In this document: piece by piece, positions 1 to 5,900 of the stretch
Layout of the letters: every line of letters starts with the position of its first letter
Numbering within the stretch: the stretch's first letter is position 1
Assembly (NCBI GenBank): GCA_044870295.1
Contig: JBIOYQ010000075.1
Coordinates: 1-9,564 of the forward strand
Origin: AC-52 sp044870295
GTDB taxonomy: Bacteria; Actinomycetota; UBA4738
Length of the DNA: 9,564 nucleotides
Reading direction: 5' to 3'
Notes under the pieces: generated by a model
What the model was told of the DNA's origin: nothing
Database searches by the model: none
Seen by the model: the letters and a program-made list of their open reading frames with translations, nothing else
Program-made: the position numbers and the translations under genes

Positions 1-47
1 TGGGCGCCCGGCCCCACTTGCTGCGGCCAATAGACTTCGGCACGTCC

Positions 48-893
48 ATGGAGTCCGCCACGCGCGCATGGGATCAGGCTCGGGCCGCGGCCTCGTCGGC
101 AGGGGTCGGCCTGTCGGAGATGAGAGACATGCCCGATGCGCTTCGCGTCCATCGGATCGCCGCCGCCGTCTGGGGTGAGGCATCCCTTGATCCGTCACTG
201 ACCCATGCGTTCGAGCACGCCGGCTGTGGGGTCTACGGAGCCACCCGGCCCGACGGAGACCTCGTCGGCTTCGTCCTGGGTTTCCTCGGATGGGACGGCG
301 GCCTGCACCTGCACTCGCACATGCTCGCGGTGTCGCCGGAATGGCGCGCCAGGGGCGTGGGATTCGCGCTCAAGCTGGCCCAGCGGGCGGCCTGCCTCGA
401 CGCGAGCGTGGACGAGGTCCGATGGACGTACGACCCGCTGGTCGCCCGCAACGCCCGGTTCAACCTGGTGAAGCTCGGGACCGCCGCCACGGCGTTCCTT
501 CCCGACTTCTACGGCGAGATGACCGACCGCATCAACCGGGGCGACCGCAGCGACCGGTTCGAGGTGCGCTGGCGGCTGGCGTCGGATCGAGTCGATCGTT
601 CGCTGACGGGGACGCCTGCCGTGCCCACTCCCGGCCCAGTCGTCCTGGCCCGGATGGGAGACGAGGACACACCTCGTCCGAAGGAGACCGGCGCCGCCCC
701 GGCGGCCGGGGCCGTCGTGGAGATACCGATGGACCACGGCGCGCTTCGGGCCCGCGATCCGGAGCTGGGCAGGGAATGGCGTGACGTGTCCGGGCGAGCC
801 TTCCGCGCCTGCTTCGACGCCGGGTTGGTCGCCGCCTGGATCGACCGGGCCGGCAGATACGTGTTCGTTCCGGCCGAGGACGACCGGTCGTGA
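48..893 (+). CDS. GNAT-family N-acyltransferase, COG3375 type
   Basis: Predicted cytoplasmic acyl-CoA-dependent N-acyltransferase of 281 residues from the ATG at 48. The core runs from LSEMRDMPDA (residue 22 of this start) through the acetyl-CoA loop VSPEWRARGVGFALK (about 95-109, an RxxGxG motif), followed by the FLPDFYGEM region and the C-terminal half typical of COG3375. The start is uncertain: a TTG at 18 is in frame, the frame is open to the window edge, and no clear Shine-Dalgarno precedes either codon. I prefer 48 because it leaves a short helix before the conserved core. Its stop overlaps the GTG of the next gene (GTGA, 890-893), so the two are probably translationally coupled. Family knowledge: COG3375 GNATs sit beside NSAR-type MenC genes, and in Geobacillus such a partner succinylates D-amino acids. 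The same role here is inference. Confidence 0.85.
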   Translation: MESATRAWDQARAAASSAGVGLSEMRDMPDALRVHRIAAAVWGEASLDPSLTHAFEHAGCGVYGATRPDGDLVGFVLGFLGWDGGLHLHSHMLAVSPEWRARGVGFALKLAQRAACLDASVDEVRWTYDPLVARNARFNLVKLGTAATAFLPDFYGEMTDRINRGDRSDRFEVRWRLASDRVDRSLTGTPAVPTPGPVVLARMGDEDTPRPKETGAAPAAGAVVEIPMDHGALRARDPELGREWRDVSGRAFRACFDAGLVAAWIDRAGRYVFVPAEDDRS

Positions 894-2020
894 GCGCGAA
901 TCCTGAGGTGCGGCTGGTCGCCATCGAGCTGCGCGAGGTGGCCCTGCCGTTGGTCCGTCCCTTCCGAACGAGCTTCGGCGAGGAGAGCGACAAGCGGGCG
1001 ATCCTGGTCAAGGTCGAGACCGATGGGGCCGCGGGGTGGGGGGAGTGCGTGGCGTCGGAGCAGCCCCGCTACTCGGAGGAGTGGATCGACGGTGCGTGGC
1101 TCGCCCTGGAGCGCTTTCTCGCCCCGTCCGTGTTGGAGGGCGAGCCGGTTCGGTGGCCCCAGGAGATCGCCCGGCGCCTGAGCTGGGTTCGCGGCCACCG
1201 CATGGCGAAGGCGGCCCTGGAGGCCGCGGTGCTCGACGCGCAGCTTCGATCGTGGGGCATGAGCCTGGCCGAGCATCTCGGAGGTGTGCGCGACCGCATC
1301 CCGTGTGGTGTGAGCGTGGGGATCGCGCCGACGGTGGACGCCATGCTCGAGGAGATCCATGGCTACCTGGCGAAGGGCTATCGCCGGGTGAAGCTGAAGA
1401 TCGAGCCGGGGCGAGACCTCGAAGTCGTGCGAGCGGTGCGCGACGCGCTCCCCGACACGCCGCTGTCGGTCGACGCGAACGCGGCCTACTCGCTGAGCGA
1501 CGCGGCGCTGTTCGAGGCGCTGGACGAGCTGAACCTCCTCATGATCGAGCAGCCGCTGGACGAGGAGGATCTGCTCGACCACGCCTCGCTGCAGGGGCGC
1601 ATCCGCACACCCATCTGCCTGGACGAGTCGATCCGCTCGGTTCGCGACGCCACCGCCGCCATCCGGCTGGAGGCCTGCCGGGTCATCAACATCAAGCCCG
1701 GGCGGGTCGGCGGGCTGCTCGAGGCGAAGCGCATCCACGACGTCGCGAAGGCCTCCAACGTGCCCGTCTGGATCGGGGGGATGCTCGAGACCGGCGTGGG
1801 GCGGGCGGCGAACCTGGCCATGGCGTCGCTCCCCGGGGTGACCTTGCCCGGCGACACCAGCGCGAGCGACCGGTATTTCGCCGACGACCTCACCGAGCCG
1901 TTCGTGTTGAGCCCCGACGGGACCATGGAGGTTCCATCCGGCCCGGGGATCGGGGTGGACCCTCGTCCGGATCGCCTTGAATCGTGCACGGTCCGAACGG
2001 CCATGGTGGAGGCAGGGTGA
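890..2020 (+). CDS. menC: N-succinylamino acid racemase / o-succinylbenzoate synthase (MenC, enolase superfamily)
   Basis: Mandelate racemase/muconate lactonizing enzyme-type member of the enolase superfamily, 376 residues, the normal length for NSAR/OSBS proteins. The catalytic set is complete: KxK acid/base motif VKLKIEPG (K168, K170), metal ligands D195 (SVDAN), E220 (MIEQP) and D245 (CLDES), and the opposite catalytic lysine K269 (INIKPGRVGG). The C-terminal GGMLETGVGRAANLA and LPGDTSASDRYF segments are characteristic of the Firmicutes/Actinobacteria MenC-NSAR branch. The GTG start overlaps the preceding stop. The enzyme either dehydrates SHCHC to o-succinylbenzoate in menaquinone synthesis or racemizes N-succinylamino acids; many members do both. 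The paired GNAT gene and absence of other men genes favour the racemase role (inference). The symbol marks the family, not a proven pathway. Confidence 0.9.
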   Translation: MSANPEVRLVAIELREVALPLVRPFRTSFGEESDKRAILVKVETDGAAGWGECVASEQPRYSEEWIDGAWLALERFLAPSVLEGEPVRWPQEIARRLSWVRGHRMAKAALEAAVLDAQLRSWGMSLAEHLGGVRDRIPCGVSVGIAPTVDAMLEEIHGYLAKGYRRVKLKIEPGRDLEVVRAVRDALPDTPLSVDANAAYSLSDAALFEALDELNLLMIEQPLDEEDLLDHASLQGRIRTPICLDESIRSVRDATAAIRLEACRVINIKPGRVGGLLEAKRIHDVAKASNVPVWIGGMLETGVGRAANLAMASLPGVTLPGDTSASDRYFADDLTEPFVLSPDGTMEVPSGPGIGVDPRPDRLESCTVRTAMVEAG

Positions 2021-2862
2021 ACCTTCCAGGGCCGCTGGTGGGGGCGGCATGGCTGTGGCGCGCCCTGGAGCAGCCCGACCTGGTGATCGCCGACGTCCGC
2101 TGGTATCCGAATGGCGGCGGACGGGAGGCGTACGAGCAGGGCCACATCCCGGGAGCGATGTTCCTGGACGTGGACTCGGATCTGGCCGGCGCGGTCCAGG
2201 GCGAGTCCGGGCGCCATCCCCTGCCCTCGCCGGGGCACTTCGCCCGGGCGATGCAGATGGTCGGGATCGGCGACGACACCGCGGTGGTCGCGTACGACGA
2301 CGCCGGAGGATCGAACGCGGCTCGCCTGTGGTGGATGCTCACCGTGACCGGGCATGCGGCCGCCATCCTCAACGGAGGGCTGGCCGCGTGGAAGGGCGAG
2401 CTGGACGCAGGACCCCCCGCGCCCCGCGAACGCGCCACGTTCACGCCGCGGCCGTGGCCGGCCGACGCCATCGCCGACGCCGCCGAGGTGGACCGGCTGC
2501 GACGCGACCCCTCCGCGGTCGTGCTGGACGCCCGAGCGGCCGAGCGCTACCGCGGCGAGGTGGAACCGATCGATCCCATCGCCGGGCACATCCCCGGAGC
2601 GAAGAACGCGCCGTGGTCGGAGAACCTCGACGCGAGGACCGGCCTGTTCCTCCCACCGAACGAATTGCGTCGCCGGTACCGCGCCCTGGGCGCGAACGGC
2701 AGTCGAACGGCCGTCGCGTACTGCGGTTCGGGGGTCACGTCCTGTCTGGACGTCCTGGCCATGGAGGTGGCCGGCCTGCCCCGGCCGAAGCTCTTCGTGG
2801 GCTCGTGGTCGGGATGGATCGCCGGGCTGCGGCCCATGGCGAAGGGCCCCGCGCCCGGCTGA
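2017..2862 (+). CDS. 3-mercaptopyruvate/thiosulfate sulfurtransferase (two rhodanese domains)
   Basis: Tandem-rhodanese sulfurtransferase of 281 residues that moves sulfane sulfur from 3-mercaptopyruvate or thiosulfate to a thiophilic acceptor through a cysteine persulfide. The N-terminal domain (about 6-130) carries VIADVRWYPNGGG and EQGHIPGAMFLD and is inactive, with AYDDAG where the cysteine would be. The C-terminal domain (about 150-275) has VVLDARAAERYRGE, IAGHIPGAKNAP and the active-site loop CGSGVTS with C236. A CGSGV loop is closer to mercaptopyruvate sulfurtransferases than to the CRKGV of thiosulfate rhodaneses, so MST is the better guess. The GTG at 2017 is chosen because GGAGG lies at 2008-2012 and the codon overlaps the preceding stop as GTGA; a GTG at 1984 would add 11 unrelated residues. 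It is the third gene of the coupled operon; its link to amino acid metabolism is unclear. Confidence 0.95.
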   Translation: MNLPGPLVGAAWLWRALEQPDLVIADVRWYPNGGGREAYEQGHIPGAMFLDVDSDLAGAVQGESGRHPLPSPGHFARAMQMVGIGDDTAVVAYDDAGGSNAARLWWMLTVTGHAAAILNGGLAAWKGELDAGPPAPRERATFTPRPWPADAIADAAEVDRLRRDPSAVVLDARAAERYRGEVEPIDPIAGHIPGAKNAPWSENLDARTGLFLPPNELRRRYRALGANGSRTAVAYCGSGVTSCLDVLAMEVAGLPRPKLFVGSWSGWIAGLRPMAKGPAPG

Positions 2863-2863
2863 A

Positions 2864-2881
2864 GCTTGCAGATCGCTTGAA
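2864..2881 (+). promoter_or_regulatory. Tandem heptad repeat with 11-bp period, candidate SARP operator
   Basis: GCTTGCA (2864-2870) and GCTTGAA (2875-2881) are 6/7 identical heptads separated by 4 bp. Heptads at 11-bp period are the classic layout of SARP binding sites. The pair lies just upstream of the promoter of the SARP-containing gene. The same heptad recurs in the same geometry at 8227-8244. Its centre is about 61 bp before the predicted transcription start, unlike the canonical SARP placement close to the -10. Confidence 0.4.
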
Positions 2882-2898
2882 CCCCAGGTCGATGAGGG

Positions 2899-2927
2899 TT
2901 CACTCCTCGGGACGTCGGCGCCATAAT
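2899..2927 (+). promoter_or_regulatory. Sigma-70-type promoter of the sensor fusion gene
   Basis: A -35-like TTCACT (2899-2904, 4/6 to TTGACA), an exact 17-bp spacer, and a -10-like CATAAT (2922-2927, 5/6 to TATAAT). This would start transcription near 2934, giving a leader of about 22 nt that contains the GGAGG at 2947-2951. It is an unusually good match for so GC-rich a region and separates the large gene from the upstream operon. Confidence 0.6.
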
Positions 2928-2955
2928 CCAACCGCCTCGACGCCCCGGAGGACCG

Positions 2956-5900
2956 ATGGAGTCCGACGTTCATCCCAGAGCCAGCTCACCGACCGGCGAG
3001 CGCGAATCGGTGATGCGGACGTTCCTCATCGCGGACATCCGTGGCTACACCCACTTCAGCGACACCCGGGGCGACGAGGCCGCGGCGCGCTTGACCGAGC
3101 GATTCGTCGCGATCTCCCGCCAGGCCGTGGACGCCAACGCCGGAGCCATCGTCGAGGTGCGGGGCGACGAGATCCTCGCCGTCTTCGATCTGGCTCGGCA
3201 GGCCGTGCGGGCGGCCGTCGACATGCAGTCGGCGTTCTCCGCGGAACCCGTCGAGGGGACGGCCCTCGGGGTGGGGGTCGGGATCGACGCCGGCGAGGCG
3301 GTGGCATTCGACGCCGGCTATCGCGGGCGGGCGTTGAACATGGCGGCCCGTCTGTGCGCGAGAGCGAAGCCGGGGGAGATCCTGGTCACGCCCGAGCTGG
3401 CCCATCTTGCGGGTGCGATCGATGGCATCCGCTTCGAGGCCCGAGCGCGGGTCCGACTCAAGGGCATCTCCCGCCCGGTCGGCATGGTCTCGGTGTCACG
3501 TACGTCGATGGCGGTCGATGAGACGGCCACGACGCCCTCCGGGGGGAACGTGGAGTTCCACCTGCTGGGTCCCCTGGGGGCGGTTCAGGATGGCCGACCC
3601 GTCCAACTCGGTGGGCCTCGCCAGCGATTGGTCCTGGCCCACCTGCTGCTGTCGGCCAACCGTGTGGTCTCGATGGAGGAGCTGGTCGATCGGGTGTGGG
3701 ACGGCGACCCGCCCCAGGCGGCGCGCAACACGATCCAGAGCTACGTGTCCCACTTGCGTGCCGCGCTCGGTGTCGATCGCATCGAGGGGAGGGTCCCCGG
3801 CTACGTGCTGCATGCCGAGCCCGAGCAGCTGGATGTGCTGCGGTTCGAGCAGCTGCTGCGGCACGCCCGCCGCCAGGCCGCCACCGAGCCACGCGAGGCC
3901 GTGGCCACGTTCGGGGCAGCACTGGAGCTGTGGCGCGGGTCACCGCTGAGCGATCTGTCGGACGCGCCGTCGCTCACGGGTGAGATCGCCCGGCTGCACG
4001 AGCTTCGCCTGGCGGCCTTGGAAGACCTCCTCGCGGCCCGGTTGGCCATCGGGGAGCACGCCGAAGCCCTGCCCGACCTGGAACGGATCACGCTGCAGCA
4101 TCCGCTCAGGGAGCGGCTCTGGGCCCACCTCCTCCTGGCTCGGTACCGATCCGGCAGGCAGGCCGACGCGCTGGAGGGCTATCGCCGAGCTCAGGAAATC
4201 CTCTCCGAGGAGCTGGGGATCGATCCATCCCAGGAGCTCCAGGACCTTCACCGAAGGATGCTCCAGCAGGATCCAGCGCTTCAGCTGAGCGGTCGCCCGC
4301 TGCGCAGCTACCGGCTGTTGGAGCAGGTGGGCGAGGGTGCCTTCGGCATCGTCTGGCGCGGGCTCGATCCGGAGCTCGGTCGGGAGGTCGCCGTGAAGCA
4401 GATCCATCCTCGGCTGGCCGACGACCCGAGCTTCGTCCGCCGGTTCGAACAGGAGGCCCAAACGATCGCCCGGCTGGAGCACCCTCACGTGGTGCCGCTC
4501 TACGACTACTGGCGGGACGGAACGGGCGCCTACCTGGTGATGCGGTGGATGCGGGGCGGCAGCCTCGAGGACGTGATCGACCGCGGCCGCTTGACCCTGG
4601 AGCAGACCGCACTCGTGGTGGATCAGGTCGCGGCGGCGCTGTCGACCGCCCACCGGGTTCGAACCGTGCACCGCGACGTCAAGCCCTCGAACGTCCTGCT
4701 CGACGAGCACGGGAACGCCTACCTGGCGGACTTCGGCTTCGCCCTGGACCTCGAGGCCACCCCGGACGATCTCGCGCCCGGCATGGTCGGGTATCGGTCC
4801 CCGGAGGAGATCCGAGGCGAGCCGGCGAGTCCGCGGTCGGACATCTACGGCCTGGGGATGGTGGTCCAGGACCTGCTCGACGGCACGCGCCTCGAAGGCG
4901 GGGTCGCCGATGTGCTCGGCCGAGCGACCGCCGACGACCCACACGCCCGATACGAGGACGCCATCGACTTCGCCGCGGCGCTCCGCGACGCGTTGGGGCT
5001 CTCGTTGCGAAAGGCCTCGGCCCAGTCAGCGGTTGAAGCTCGGAACCCCTACAAGGGGTTGCGTGCGTTCACCGAGGCCGACGCGGACGACTTCTTCGGC
5101 CGGGACGCCCTGGTCGATCGGCTCGTGGCCCGCATGGCCGAACCGACGCCGGGATCCCGGTTCCTGGCGGTGGTCGGTCCCTCTGGCAGCGGGAAGTCCT
5201 CCGCGGTGCGGGCCGGCCTGGTCCCCACGCTGCGGCGCGGGGCGCTTCCGGGCTCCGAGCGATGGTTCTACGTGGACATGCTTCCCGGCGGGCATCCCAT
5301 GGAGGAGCTGGAGGCGGCGCTCCTCCGGGTGGCCGTGGACCCACCTCGGTCCCTGCTGGAGAAGCTGGAACACGACCAGGACGGCCTGGCGCTGACCGTC
5401 CCCCGGCTCCTTCCCGACCCGGAGACGGAGCTGGTGCTCGTGATCGACCAGCTCGAAGAGGTGTTCACGCTCGTGGAGCACGACACCACCCGGGAGTTCT
5501 TCCTCACGAGCCTGGTCTCCGCGGTGCGTGACCCGGCCGCCCGCCTGCGGGTCGTGGTCACCCTGCGGGCGGACTTCTACGACCGGCCGCTGGCCCACCC
5601 TGGACTCGCCGAGCTGATGCGCCTGCGGAGCGAGACCGTCGTGCCGCTCACCCCGGAAGAGTTCGAGCGCGCCATCAGCGGGCCGGTGGATCGCGTGGGG
5701 GTCGTCGCGGAGCGAGCCCTGGTGGCGGAGATGGTCGCCGACGTCTCGGACCGTCCCGGCGCGTTGCCCCTCCTCCAGTACGCCTTGACCGAGCTGTTCG
5801 AACGGCGGCGGGGCGGTGCGCTGACGCTGGAGGCGTATCGGGAGATCGACGGCATCGCCGGCGCGCTGGCCCGCCGGGCGGAGGACCTGTACGAGGGCCT

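Noticed and set aside
18..47. TTG at 18 as start of the GNAT gene
   Set aside because: No ribosome site precedes it and the added ten residues look unrelated to the family. It stays possible because the frame is open to the window edge.
1971..1984. CCTTGAA near 1976 as a third copy of the heptad
   Set aside because: It lies inside the menC coding region, differs at the first base, and has no partner at 11 bp.
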